Shown here: piece by piece, positions 52,486 through 61,305 of the stretch
Position numbering within the stretch: position 1 is the stretch's first letter
Layout of the letters: the number at the start of each line of letters is the position of its first letter
Source of the DNA: Alphaproteobacteria bacterium
GTDB taxonomy: Bacteria > Pseudomonadota > Alphaproteobacteria > CALKHQ01
DNA length: 64,000 nt
Assembly (NCBI GenBank): GCA_041396705.1
Contig: JAWKYB010000010.1
Span: 1 to 64,000 of the forward strand
Reading direction: 5' to 3'
Notes under the pieces: generated by a model
The model's database searches: none
Told to the model about the DNA's origin: nothing
What the model saw: the letters and a program-made list of their open reading frames with translations, nothing else
Position numbers and translations under genes: made by a program

Positions 52486-53853
52486 TCAGTCGCCGGCGCC
52501 TGCCGCCGCCGGCAGCGCGATTTCGGCCCGGAGCCCGCCCAGCGGCGAATCGGCCAGCGTCAGGCCGCCACCGTAGAGCTGGGCAAGGTCCTGGACGATG
52601 GCCAATCCGAAGCCGCTGCCCGGCGGCGCCTCGTCGAGCTGCTCGCCCCAGCGCAGGGCCGCCGCGCGGTTCTGCGGCGCAATGCCGGGGCCGTCGTCCT
52701 CCACCGCCAGCACCAGCCCGCCGCCGTCGCCGGCGCGGGCCGACAGCCGCACCCGGCCGGCGGCGAACTTGTGGGCGTTGCCGACCAGATTGCTCAGCAT
52801 CGCCTCGGCGTCGGCCGGCTCGATGGCGAAACGCAGCTCCGGCGGACAGTCGACGTCGATGGTCAGCGGGGCGCGGCGGAACAGCAGGCGATGGCTGTCG
52901 GCGACGTCCTCCAGGATCGGCGCCAGCGCCACCGCCCTGACGGTCAGCGCGCCGGGACCGATGGCGCGGGCCAGCGCGGAATAGCGGTCGATCAGACCGC
53001 GCATCCTTGCCAGCTGCTTGTCGATCAGTGGCTGCTGGGTGCTGCCGGCCACGGCGTTGCCGACGATCGCGATCGGGTGGTTCAGGTCGTGGGCGATCTT
53101 GGCGACGTATTTGCGGCTGCGCCCGAGCATGTCGGCCTGCCGCTCCAGCAGCTCGTTGACCTGGTCGACCAGCACCTGCATCTCCGCGGCATGACGGCCC
53201 TCGATCCGTTCGGTGGCGCCGCTGCGGAAGCGGTCGATGGCGCGGCGCACCTCGTTCAGGCCGCCGCGCAGCATCAGGATGGCGACGGCGGAAATGCCGA
53301 TCAGGCCGACGAAGGCCGGCACCGCGGCATACCAGACCAGATCCTGCAACTGGGCGACATAGTCGTCGACCAGGCCCTCGTACTTGGCCTGGCGGATGCC
53401 GACCTGGTAGCGCACGGCCCGCAGCGCGCCGGTGGCCCGGTCGGTCTCCTCGACCAGCCGCTCGGCCAGGCGCAGCCGGCCGATGGCGCTGTCGGCGAAA
53501 TCGACCGCGAAGTCGCGCGCCGGCGTGTCGGTGATCGACGGCAGCGTGCGGTCGCTGAGCGACAGCACGGTGGCCCGGTTCACCGGCGCGCCGTCGATGG
53601 AGATCTGCCAGACCCATTCCAGGTCGGGCTCGTTGAAAAAGAACACGCCGCTGGCCTGCTCGCTGGCGCGGGCGGCGCGCAGCTGGTTGCCGAAGCCGCG
53701 CAGCTGGGCGTCGACCACGCCCTCGGCCGCGGCGCGGATCAGCGCGCCGGCGCCGAACCAGATCACCGGCGCGGCGACCGCCAGGATCAGGCCGGCGGCC
53801 AGCAGCACCCTGCCGAACAGGGTGGCCGTGCGCCGGCGGATGGTGGCGGGCAA
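52486..53853 (-). CDS. Sensor histidine kinase
   Basis: A 455-aa membrane kinase. TM1 is residues 13-35, then a periplasmic region of about 140 aa, TM2 (AAVPAFVGLIGISAVAILML), HAMP-like sequence, the H-box (KIAHDLNHPIAIVG), the N-box (LSNLVGNAHKF), the G1 box (DDGPGIAPQN) and G2 (GSGFGLAIVQDLAQLYGG). All kinase motifs are present. The start at 53853 is TTG, 14 bp after the response regulator stop; I found no ATG or GTG before TM1. The pair forms one two-component system. Confidence 0.9.
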   Translation of the reverse strand: MPATIRRRTATLFGRVLLAAGLILAVAAPVIWFGAGALIRAAAEGVVDAQLRGFGNQLRAARASEQASGVFFFNEPDLEWVWQISIDGAPVNRATVLSLSDRTLPSITDTPARDFAVDFADSAIGRLRLAERLVEETDRATGALRAVRYQVGIRQAKYEGLVDDYVAQLQDLVWYAAVPAFVGLIGISAVAILMLRGGLNEVRRAIDRFRSGATERIEGRHAAEMQVLVDQVNELLERQADMLGRSRKYVAKIAHDLNHPIAIVGNAVAGSTQQPLIDKQLARMRGLIDRYSALARAIGPGALTVRAVALAPILEDVADSHRLLFRRAPLTIDVDCPPELRFAIEPADAEAMLSNLVGNAHKFAAGRVRLSARAGDGGGLVLAVEDDGPGIAPQNRAAALRWGEQLDEAPPGSGFGLAIVQDLAQLYGGGLTLADSPLGGLRAEIALPAAAGAGD

Positions 53854-53866
53854 GGCGCGGGCCCGG

Positions 53867-54538
53867 TCAGCCGATGTTGCAGACCAGGCGGTAGCCGTAG
53901 CCGTATTCGGTCTGGATCACGCGGCGGTGCAGCTTGTCGCGCAGCCGGCTGACATAGACCGGAATCTCGTTGGCGGTCTTGGCGCTGGCGCCGTCGAAAT
54001 TGTGCTTGACCAGCTCGTCGGCGGAGACCGGCCGCTCGCGGTTGACGAACATGTAGTGCAGGATGCGGTACTCGGTCGGGGTCAGCTTGACCGGCTTATC
54101 CTGGAACCACACCCGCATCGCCTGGGTGTCGATGCGCAGGTCGCCTTCGCTGAGCGTCGGCGTGCTGGCGTTCGGCCCGGCGGAATTGACCACGCCGCGC
54201 ACCCAGTCGAGCAGCAGTTCCAGGTCGACCGGCTTGGTCAGGAAGTTGGTGGCGCCGGCGCGCACCGCCTCCTTCATGTCCGCCACCTCCTTGCGCGAGG
54301 CGGTCAGCACGATCACAGGCATGGTCAGGCCCTGGTCGCGCCAGCGGCGCAGCACGCTGAAGCCGTCCATGCCCGGCAGGCCGGGGTCGAGGATGACGGC
54401 GTCGAACGGGTCGCTGCCGCCCATTTCCAGCGCGGTCAGGCCGTCGGCGGCCACGTCCACCGCATAGTTCTCGTCGCGCAGCACGGTCGCGATCTGCTCG
54501 GCCAAATCGGGATCGTCTTCGACGAGAAGCACGCGCAT
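53867..54538 (-). CDS. OmpR-type response regulator
   Basis: A 223-aa regulator. The receiver has the acidic pair (VEDDPD), the phospho-Asp in AVILDPGLPG (an unusual Pro after the Asp), the Thr in VLTAS and Lys in LTKPVD. The winged-helix output has VKLTPTEYRILHYMFVNRERPVSADEL and YVSRLRDKL...TEYGYGYRLV. It precedes the kinase gene and follows a PepSY-like gene. The palindromes before the two paralogous secreted proteins nearby could be its targets, but this is inference. Confidence 0.93.
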   Translation of the reverse strand: MRVLLVEDDPDLAEQIATVLRDENYAVDVAADGLTALEMGGSDPFDAVILDPGLPGMDGFSVLRRWRDQGLTMPVIVLTASRKEVADMKEAVRAGATNFLTKPVDLELLLDWVRGVVNSAGPNASTPTLSEGDLRIDTQAMRVWFQDKPVKLTPTEYRILHYMFVNRERPVSADELVKHNFDGASAKTANEIPVYVSRLRDKLHRRVIQTEYGYGYRLVCNIG

Positions 54539-54571
54539 GGGCGTCACCGCCTTTCTTCGCGGCCGGCCGGT

Positions 54572-54859
54572 TCAGCCGCCGGGGTTGGGCACGATCTGCC
54601 CGGACATCGGATCAATATAGACGATCACGATGCGGTCGTCCGGGGTGAGGATGCGAACCTCGTACAGGAACTGCGGCGAGCCGGGGCGTGGATAATAGGG
54701 CTGGGTGGTCAGCACCTCGCCCTGATAGGCCGGGTTGCGCTGCAGGTTCGACAGGATGGTGAACAGGTCCGGCGCGCCGCCCTGCTGGGCCAGCGCCGGG
54801 GTTGCGGCCATCAGCGCGGTGAGCATCAGGCCGGCGAAGGGGCGTGTCTTGCGCATCAT
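54572..54859 (-). CDS. Small secreted PepSY-like protein, 95 aa
   Basis: The product has a signal peptide (residues 1-24, cut after ALAQ) and a mature C-terminus YEVRILTPDDRIVIVYIDPMSGQIV, which fits the PepSY strand-turn pattern. PepSY proteins often inhibit or sense proteases and sit beside two-component genes, as here (response regulator 33 bp downstream on the same strand). The start is ATG 54859, with a second ATG directly after it. The frame upstream to 56374 is a shadow of the opposite-strand gene. Confidence 0.75.
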   Translation of the reverse strand: MMRKTRPFAGLMLTALMAATPALAQQGGAPDLFTILSNLQRNPAYQGEVLTTQPYYPRPGSPQFLYEVRILTPDDRIVIVYIDPMSGQIVPNPGG

Positions 54860-54905
54860 GCCGCCTAGATAGCGATCGCGGAGCAAAAAGCCCATGGCTG
54901 GTCGG

Positions 54906-54928
54906 TTAGGCGATTTTAAGCCGCCTAA
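54906..54928 (+). promoter_or_regulatory. TTAGGC-N11-GCCTAA palindrome
   Basis: TTAGGC (54906-54911) and GCCTAA (54923-54928) form an inverted repeat, followed by AAAACAAATAA. The same palindrome and flanking sequence occur at 57299-57321 before the paralogous gene, at nearly equal distance from the start codon (88 and 91 bp). It is a candidate operator. Confidence 0.55.
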
Positions 54929-55015
54929 AAAACAAATAACCCCACCCGCATGCCAATGAAAACGGGCGATCGCTAGCTTTTGTGCATCGACACCACACCG
55001 GTCGGGAGCACCGCC

Positions 55016-55909
55016 ATGTCGCCCAAGAGCAGGATCGCCCAAGCCCTCGTCCTCGCCACCGCGCTGATCGGCGCGGCCGCGCCCAGCTTCGCGCACGGCG
55101 CCGGCTCGAACAGCGGCGGCTGGAACAACGGCGGCGGCTGGAGCAACAACGGCTGGAACAACAACAACGGCGGCGGCTGGAACAACAACGGCGGCGGCTG
55201 GAACCAGCAGCGGCTGGAGACCGTCAACATCAGCATCGACCGGATCGTCGGCAACGAGACCCTGCCGCTGCGCCAGATGGGCAACATCGGCAACCAGTAC
55301 AACGGGCGCACCCTGCGCTCGGTCACGGTGGAGCTGATGCCCTGGGGCTCGGCCGGCCAGGTCCAGCTGGTGGTCAACGGCCAGGTGGTCGCCGCGGCCT
55401 ATTCCGCCGGCAAACAGCGGATCGAGCTGCGCCCGCAGGGGGCCGACACCTTCGGCTCGGAGATCCAGACCCTGCAGCTGCGCACCATCGGCTGGGTGCC
55501 GATCGACGACATCGCGCTGTCGATCCAGGGCGGCAACGGCGGCGGGGGCGGCGGCTGGCAGCAGCCGGTGGCCTGCCAGACCATCGAGCGGCCGCTGAAT
55601 ACCCAGGTGAGTTTCGGCCAACTCGACCTGAACAACCTGTTCAACCTCGCCCAGTTCAACGGGTGCCGGATCAGCTCGATCAGCCTGGTCGCCTCGACGG
55701 CCTTCGGCCAGGGCCAGGTCGCCGGTCTGGTCAACGGCACCGAGGCGACCAACCGCCAGCAGGTCGGCACCTACCCGAACCAGTACACGCTGACATTCTG
55801 GAACCAGCCGACGGCCGGCTTCAACGCGCCGCAGCTGTCCCTGAATCTGATGGGCCAGTTCACCATCCGGGCCGTGCGCCTGAACCTGGTGAGCGCCTCG
55901 GGCTGGTAG
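55016..55909 (+). CDS. Secreted protein with Gly/Asn/Trp repeats
   Basis: A 297-aa protein with a signal peptide (residues 1-26, AHA cleavage) and a low-complexity region (about residues 33-62) of GGGWNNN-like repeats. Two related beta-rich domains follow; the second contains paired Cys (ACQTIERP and NGCRISS). It is about half-identical by eye to the protein at 57412 over the two domains, and their flanks match too. ATG 55016 has GGGAG upstream. The function is unknown; the domains look like beta-sandwiches that could bind surfaces or glycans. Confidence 0.8.
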   Translation: MSPKSRIAQALVLATALIGAAAPSFAHGAGSNSGGWNNGGGWSNNGWNNNNGGGWNNNGGGWNQQRLETVNISIDRIVGNETLPLRQMGNIGNQYNGRTLRSVTVELMPWGSAGQVQLVVNGQVVAAAYSAGKQRIELRPQGADTFGSEIQTLQLRTIGWVPIDDIALSIQGGNGGGGGGWQQPVACQTIERPLNTQVSFGQLDLNNLFNLAQFNGCRISSISLVASTAFGQGQVAGLVNGTEATNRQQVGTYPNQYTLTFWNQPTAGFNAPQLSLNLMGQFTIRAVRLNLVSASGW

Positions 55910-56000
55910 CCCGCCCATCGCCGAGCTTGCGGCCGGGTGTCGGTGACCGGCCGCATGGAACCCCCCGTCCCCAACCCCAATCACCGACTGGAGCCTCCCT

Positions 56001-56024
56001 GGCCCGGCGCGCAAGCGCCGGGCC
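56001..56024 (+). terminator. Hairpin after the first secreted paralogue
   Basis: GGCCCGGCGC (56001-56010), loop GCAA, GCGCCGGGCC (56015-56024) is a perfect 10-bp stem with a GNRA loop. A 26-bp copy of the hairpin's 3' part recurs at 56046-56071. The similar hairpin at 58267-58294 follows the other paralogue. Confidence 0.6.
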
Positions 56025-56071
56025 TTGCCATTGTAGGCCACCCGACGCGCAAGCGCCGGGCCTTGCCATTG
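56008..56071. repeat. 26-bp direct repeat (two copies, 38 bp apart)
   Basis: Bases 56008-56033 and 56046-56071 are identical, starting CGCGCAAGCGCCGGG and ending in TTGCCATTG. The first copy is the 3' part of the terminator hairpin. A related hairpin lies at 58267-58294. This may be a REP-like element or terminator duplication. Confidence 0.55.
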
Positions 56072-56201
56072 CGGCGACATTGCCGACAATGGGCTCGGCC
56101 CGGCAGCGCGCGGCCCCGTGCAGGCGACAGGCGATGGCAACCGCAGACCCGAATCCTGTCGAAGCACCTGTCGGCCCCTTTCTCGAGGCCGATCACCGGG
56201 G

Positions 56202-57302
56202 GTGCGCGTGACCGGCGCGGCGCGGATCTGCCCACCGGACCTGGCCGACGGCTGGCCGGTCGCCGCGCCCGGCGACATGGGCATCGACCCGGCGCTGCTC
56301 GCCGGACTCGCGCCCCAGTTCGAGGCATGGACCGACGCCAACCTGCACGCCGCGCTGATCGCCTGGCGCGGCACGCTGATCTACGAGCGCTATTTTACCG
56401 GCGAGGACTGGGCCTTTGCCCGGCCGCTCGGCGTCGTCGCCCACGACGCGACGATGCTGCACGACCTGCGCTCGATCACCAAGAGCGTGACCGGCCTGGT
56501 CGCCGGCGTCGCCCGCGACCGCGGCTGGCTCGGCGATCTCGACCGGCCGGTGCTGGACTGGCTGCCGGAGCATGCCGACCTGCGCGACGGCGGCAAGGGG
56601 GCGATCACCGTCCGCCACCTGCTGACCATGACCGCCGGTTTCGACTGGAACGAGGACCTGCCCTATGCCGACCCGCGCAACAGCGAGCGGCAGATGATGG
56701 CGGCACCCGACCCGGTACGCTTCGTGCTGGAGCAGCCGCTGCGGCGGCCGCCGGGCGCCGTCCACGTCTACAATGGCGGCCACACCACCCTGCTGGCGGC
56801 GGTGCTGGAGCGCGCGTCCGGCATGCCGTTCGACGCGCTGGTGCAGGAAACGCTACTGGCGCCGCTCGGCATCGCGCGGGCGGAGTGGGTCCGCTACGAC
56901 ACCGGTATGGCGATGGCGCCGTCGGGGCTGCGGCTGCGTCCGCGCGACCTGTTGAAGGTCGGCCAGGTCGCGGTCGGCGGCGGGCGATGGCGGGACCGGG
57001 CGATCGTCGGCGCCGATTGGATCGCCGAGGCCACCGCGGCCCACGCCAACGCCCAGGGGCTGTGGTTCTACGGCTATCACTGGTGGCTGGGCCGGTCGCT
57101 GGTCGGGCGGCGCGAGCTGCGCTGGGCGGCCGGCATCGGCTGGGGCGGCCAGCGGCTGTTCGTGGTGCCGGAGCTCGACCTGGTGGTGCTGGCGCTGGCC
57201 GGCTTGTACGGCAACCCGGCGCTGCAGCCGCTGCCGGGCGAGGTGGTGCTGCGCCGCTACGCCCTGCCGGCGGCACTGGCGGCAAGCCGAAGGCCGCGTT
57301 AG
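56202..57302 (+). CDS. Beta-lactamase-like serine hydrolase (class C fold)
   Basis: A 366-aa protein of the serine beta-lactamase/esterase family. The SxxK pair is Ser91/Lys94 (SITK), and a Tyr-Asn-Gly occurs in HVYNGGHT. The C-terminal part has AGIGWGGQRLFVVPELDLVVLALAG, typical of such hydrolases. The first residues give no clear signal peptide, so it may be cytoplasmic or an esterase/peptidase rather than a resistance enzyme. GTG 56202 (or 56208) is the likely start; the frame to 56118 is not needed. It sits between the two paralogous secreted-protein genes. Confidence 0.85.
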   Translation: MRVTGAARICPPDLADGWPVAAPGDMGIDPALLAGLAPQFEAWTDANLHAALIAWRGTLIYERYFTGEDWAFARPLGVVAHDATMLHDLRSITKSVTGLVAGVARDRGWLGDLDRPVLDWLPEHADLRDGGKGAITVRHLLTMTAGFDWNEDLPYADPRNSERQMMAAPDPVRFVLEQPLRRPPGAVHVYNGGHTTLLAAVLERASGMPFDALVQETLLAPLGIARAEWVRYDTGMAMAPSGLRLRPRDLLKVGQVAVGGGRWRDRAIVGADWIAEATAAHANAQGLWFYGYHWWLGRSLVGRRELRWAAGIGWGGQRLFVVPELDLVVLALAGLYGNPALQPLPGEVVLRRYALPAALAASRRPR

Positions 57303-57321
57303 GCGATTCCAAGAAGCCTAG
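57299..57321 (+). promoter_or_regulatory. Second TTAGGC-N11-GCCTA palindrome
   Basis: TTAGGC (57299-57304) and GCCTAG (57316-57321) repeat the element at 54906-54928 with the same 11-base spacer. The following GAAAACAAATAA and CATGCCAATGAAA also match. It overlaps the stop codon of the beta-lactamase-like gene and lies 91 bp before the second paralogue. Confidence 0.55.
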
Positions 57322-57411
57322 AAAACAAATAATCCAGCCGGCATGCCAATGAAAGCGGCCGGTCGCTAAGTTCCTGATCATCGAACGACGAATTCGATCA
57401 GGAGCACCAAG

Positions 57412-58182
57412 ATGGTTCGCAAAGCAATTCTTGCCGCTGTCGCGTTGTCCGGGCTGGCGGCCCCGGCCTTTGCCTTCGGCGGCGGGGCCCAGCCGCTGCT
57501 GGTCGAGACGATCGCGATCGACGTCGACCGCTGGACCCACGACGAAACCTTCCCGCTGCGCCAGCTCGGCGGTATCGGCCCGCAGTTCAACGGCTACGGC
57601 CTTGAGGGCGTGAAGGTGGAGATCGGCCAACTCAACCCGGCCGGCAAGGTCGAGCTGCTGGTCAACGGCCAGGTGGTCGACAGCGCCTTCACGGCCAACC
57701 AGCATCTGGTCACGCTGTACCCGAACCCGAACGCTGACGTCTTCGGCCAGGGCGTGAACACGCTGCAGCTGCGCACGGTCGGCTGGGTCGAGGTCGGCGA
57801 CATCGACCTGGTGGTCAGCCATTTCGGCGCGCCGCCGGTCCCGCCGCAGCCGGTCTGCCAGTCGCCGGAACGCGCGATCAACAGTGACGTGAACTTCACC
57901 CAGCTCAGCCTGAACACGGTGTTCGACCTGACCCAGTACCCGGGCTGCAAGATCGACTCCGTCACGATCCTGGCCAACTCGGCCCTGGGCGGCGGCCAGA
58001 CCAGCGCCCTGGTCGGCGGCTGGCAGGCCAGCGCCTGGACCCAGGTGGCGGCCTTTCCCGGCCAGTACACCATCGACCTGTGGAACGACCCGGCGACCGG
58101 GGCCAACGCCCAGACCGTCGCCCTGAACATGATGGGGTTCTTCGACGTGCAGACCGTTCGCCTGAACCTGGTCGCCAACTGA
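57412..58182 (+). CDS. Secreted protein, paralogue of the 55016 product
   Basis: A 256-aa protein with a signal peptide (residues 1-21) and the same two-domain beta-rich body as the 55016 product, including FPLRQLGGIG, VELLVNGQVVDSA and the Cys-containing VCQSPERAIN and YPGCKIDSV, but without the Gly/Asn/Trp repeats. AGGAG precedes ATG 57412. Upstream palindrome, leader, and downstream hairpin are shared with the other copy, so the two units arose by segmental duplication. Confidence 0.8.
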   Translation: MVRKAILAAVALSGLAAPAFAFGGGAQPLLVETIAIDVDRWTHDETFPLRQLGGIGPQFNGYGLEGVKVEIGQLNPAGKVELLVNGQVVDSAFTANQHLVTLYPNPNADVFGQGVNTLQLRTVGWVEVGDIDLVVSHFGAPPVPPQPVCQSPERAINSDVNFTQLSLNTVFDLTQYPGCKIDSVTILANSALGGGQTSALVGGWQASAWTQVAAFPGQYTIDLWNDPATGANAQTVALNMMGFFDVQTVRLNLVAN

Positions 58183-58266
58183 CCCCATCGTCCGAGATTG
58201 CGGCCGGGCGCCGGTGGCCGGTCGCAACCATAACCTTCCCCGTCCCTACCACCGGCTGGAGCCTCC

Positions 58267-58294
58267 TTATCCCGGCGCGCGAGCGCCGGGATAA
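58267..58294 (+). terminator. Hairpin after the second secreted paralogue
   Basis: TTATCCCGGCGC (58267-58278), loop GCGA, GCGCCGGGATAA (58283-58294) make a perfect 12-bp stem with a GNRA loop. It is 84 bp after the stop and is preceded by the same GGAGCCTCC sequence that precedes the hairpin at 56001. Confidence 0.65.
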
Positions 58295-58412
58295 GCCATT
58301 CCGGGCCCCGACGACCGTCGGAACCGGTGCGGCGGCGTCACCCAGCCGTGTGCTGGCGCCCGCCGCCGGCTGTTGTACACTGCCGCGGTGACGGAATCCG
58401 GGGAACGACCGC

Positions 58413-59534
58413 ATGCCCGAAGGCAACGGCAACACGCGCTTCTACGACAGCCGCGAGAAATACCGGCTGTACGCCACCACAACCAACGAGAAGTGGGCGA
58501 TCGCCCAGCGGATCGGCCGCGAACTCGCGTCGCTGGAGCCGGTGCCGCCGGCGATCCGGGTGTTCGATGCAGGCATGGGCGACGCCACGGTGCTGAGCCT
58601 GGTCATGCGCCAGCTGCATCAGCGCATGCCGACGGTGCCGCAGCTGGTGGTGGCGAAGGAGATCAGCCTGGAGGACGTGCGCATCGGGCTGGAGCACCTG
58701 GCCGACCGCTTCGTCGAGCATCCGATGACGGTGCTCGTGCTGACCAACATGTACTTCCGCGACGCGGTGCGGCTGACCCCGCGGCAGAACCCGGAACGGC
58801 TGAAGCTGTTCGACGTCGCGCTGCACGGGTCGAGCGGACATGCCTTCGACGAGCAGATACGCGCGCTGGCGCCGGTGCTGGCCGACGGCTGGCGGGTGGA
58901 GGTCGACGCGGCCACAGGCAACCCGCATCCTGCCCAGCCCTTCGTGCTGGTGGTCTATCGCGCCGACCATCGCTTCGTGCTGGACCGCGCGATTCCGCGC
59001 CGCGGCGAGCCGCTGGACGGGCACGACCTGATCATCGCCTCGCAGCCCTACCGGGCGCGGACCACGGCGGAGCGCAAGGTGCGGCTGGTGCTGGCGCCGC
59101 TGGCACAGGCGCTGGCGCCGGGCGGGCGCATGGTCACGGTGCAGTCCTACGGCCACGACGCCGGCATGGAACTGGTCCGCGCGCTGTGGCCGGACGAGGA
59201 CCCGTTCCAGACCCCGCGCAACGTGCTGATCGACGAGTTGCGGCGGGCGCTGGCCGACGACGAAGGGCTGAAGCCGGAGGCGGGCACCGACAACGACGCC
59301 ATCTTCCGCTACGAGATGCACGCCTTGTCGTCCGAGCTGTCGGCCAGCATCGGCACCTCGTCGGTGCTCGCGGCCTTCAACGCAGCCTGCTATGTGGCGC
59401 AGATCGACGAGGCGCGGTTCCGCCACGCCATCTCCAGCGACGACTATTTCGACGCCACCTGCGCGGTGCTGCAGCGCCACGGCGGGCTGTGGTTCAACGA
59501 CGAGAGCTTCGTCATCCGGCGTCGCGCCCGCTGA
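58413..59534 (+). CDS. Putative SAM-binding methyltransferase-like protein
   Basis: A 373-aa cytoplasmic protein. VFDAGMGDATVLSLVMRQL, near residues 50-68, resembles a SAM-binding motif I (acidic residue, glycines), and later LAPLAQALAPGGRMVTVQSYG looks like the strand/helix after the catalytic region of Rossmann methyltransferases. The middle insert (HGSSGHAFDEQIRALAPVLADG) is unusual. No homologue comes to mind. It lies alone, 118 bp after the terminator and 173 bp before the cytochrome peroxidase gene. Confidence 0.6.
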   Translation: MPEGNGNTRFYDSREKYRLYATTTNEKWAIAQRIGRELASLEPVPPAIRVFDAGMGDATVLSLVMRQLHQRMPTVPQLVVAKEISLEDVRIGLEHLADRFVEHPMTVLVLTNMYFRDAVRLTPRQNPERLKLFDVALHGSSGHAFDEQIRALAPVLADGWRVEVDAATGNPHPAQPFVLVVYRADHRFVLDRAIPRRGEPLDGHDLIIASQPYRARTTAERKVRLVLAPLAQALAPGGRMVTVQSYGHDAGMELVRALWPDEDPFQTPRNVLIDELRRALADDEGLKPEAGTDNDAIFRYEMHALSSELSASIGTSSVLAAFNAACYVAQIDEARFRHAISSDDYFDATCAVLQRHGGLWFNDESFVIRRRAR

Positions 59535-59707
59535 ATCGGCGGCGCGGCGCGGCGCGCGGTGTGACGGCGGGCACTGCGTCACATTGCATCCCTGTCATCC
59601 GCTACCTTAAATCCGACATCTTCATGATGCGGATACGAGTCATGCCGTACCCTGACCGGCGACACCGGACCGGCCGGACGGCCTAGCCTGAAGAGATGGG
59701 GGAGCCC

Positions 59708-61114
59708 ATGCAGATCGGGTTCGACGACAGCCGCAAGGGGCTTTGGGCCGCGGCCTATGCCGCAGCATTCGTCGGCGTCGGCGGCCTGATCGTGCTCGGC
59801 GCCGAGGCGCAGAGCGCCGCCGGCGATGCGCGCGCCACCCTGCGCGCGGCGGTCGAGGCCCAGGGCGTCGAGGCCCTGCAGCCGCCGCCGGCGGAGCCGG
59901 ACGCGCTGGTCGAGCTGGGCCGGATGCTGTTCTTCGACCCGGAGCTGAGCGGCAACCGCAACATTTCCTGCGCGACCTGCCATCACCCGGCCTTCGGCAT
60001 CGGCGACGGGCTGTCGGTCTCTTTCGGCAGCGGCGGCGTCGGTCTCGGCACCGGCCGCGACCTGGCCGAAGGGGCGCTGATCCCGCGCAACGCACCCGAG
60101 GTGTTCAACCGCGGCGATTCGCACTGGCACACCATGTTCTGGGACAGCCGGGTCGAGATTGCCGCCGACGGCACCATCCACACCCCGGCCGGCGACCAGA
60201 TGTTCATGTGGCTCGATACGCCGCTGGCGCTGCAGGCGATGTTCCCGGTGACCTCGCGCGACGAGATGCGCGGCCAGCCCGGCGACATCGCGGCCGACGG
60301 CCGCGAGAACGAGATCGCGGCCTTCGAGGACGAGGACTTCGTCGGCATGTGGCAGGCGCTGGCCGACCGGCTGCTGGCGATCCCGGCCTATGTCGCGCTG
60401 TTCCAGCAGGCCTATCCGGACGTGGCCGTCGCCGACCTGACCTTCGCCCATGCCGCCCAGGCCATCGCCGCCTTCGAAATACAGGCCTTCGCCTTCACCG
60501 ACAGCCCGTGGGACCGCTGGCTGGCCGGCGAGGATGACGCGCTGACCGACGCGCAGGTCGAAGGCGCCCTGCTGTTCTATGGCGAGGCCGGCTGCGCCAC
60601 GTGCCACAGCGGCCCGCTGATGACAGACCAGCAGCACCACAACATCGGCACGCCGCAGATCGGTCCGGGCCGCGGCGCCTCCGCGCCGCTCGACTTCGGC
60701 CGTTTCCTGGTCTCCGGCGAAGGCGCGGACCTGTTCGGCTTCCGCACGCCGCCGCTGCGCAACGTGGCGCTGACCGGGCCCTGGATGCACAACGGCGCCT
60801 TCCACACCCTGGACATGGCGATCCGGCACCATTTCGACCCGTCGGTCTGCTGGACGCCCGACTTCCAGTTCGTGTCGCTGGAGGCCGAGATCGAGCCGAC
60901 GATCCATCGCGAGCCCGGCCTGCGGGCGGCGGTGCTGGCGTCGCTGGCGCCCGAGTTGCCGCGGTTCCAGCCGACGGATGCGCAGGTGGCGGCGCTGGCC
61001 GCCTTCCTCGAGGCGCTGAGCGCGCCGTCGGTGGCGTCGACCGCCGACCAGGTGCCGGCAACGGTGCCGAGCGGCCTGCCGGTCGACACCGTGGCGGCGC
61101 CGGGCGAATACTGA
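59708..61114 (+). CDS. Di-heme cytochrome c peroxidase family protein
   Basis: A 468-aa protein exported by an N-terminal hydrophobic segment (residues 12-33), with two heme c motifs, CATCH at residues 88-92 and CATCH at 296-300, as in bacterial cytochrome c peroxidases and MauG. FFDPELSGNRNISC and FRTPPLRNVALTGPWMHNGAFHTL are family marks. It reduces hydrogen peroxide, or oxidises protein substrates in MauG-like members. The protein is longer than typical CcpA (about 330 aa), with an insert between the hemes. ATG 59708 follows GGGGGAG. Confidence 0.88.
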   Translation: MQIGFDDSRKGLWAAAYAAAFVGVGGLIVLGAEAQSAAGDARATLRAAVEAQGVEALQPPPAEPDALVELGRMLFFDPELSGNRNISCATCHHPAFGIGDGLSVSFGSGGVGLGTGRDLAEGALIPRNAPEVFNRGDSHWHTMFWDSRVEIAADGTIHTPAGDQMFMWLDTPLALQAMFPVTSRDEMRGQPGDIAADGRENEIAAFEDEDFVGMWQALADRLLAIPAYVALFQQAYPDVAVADLTFAHAAQAIAAFEIQAFAFTDSPWDRWLAGEDDALTDAQVEGALLFYGEAGCATCHSGPLMTDQQHHNIGTPQIGPGRGASAPLDFGRFLVSGEGADLFGFRTPPLRNVALTGPWMHNGAFHTLDMAIRHHFDPSVCWTPDFQFVSLEAEIEPTIHREPGLRAAVLASLAPELPRFQPTDAQVAALAAFLEALSAPSVASTADQVPATVPSGLPVDTVAAPGEY

Positions 61115-61305
61115 CCCGCCGCGGCGCCGACCGCGGGACCCGCATGGCCGGAAAAGGGACACGTTGCCGCGCTTGCTGGCGCGGCGGCGGCGGTTCGTGT
61201 CATCCTGCTGTCATAGAGCGGCGGTCGGCGGTCCCGTTCCGGTCACCGTTCCTCAATTCTTGCCATCTGTCATAGCGTCCCCGGCGCAATTTCGGAGTAT
61301 CCGCG

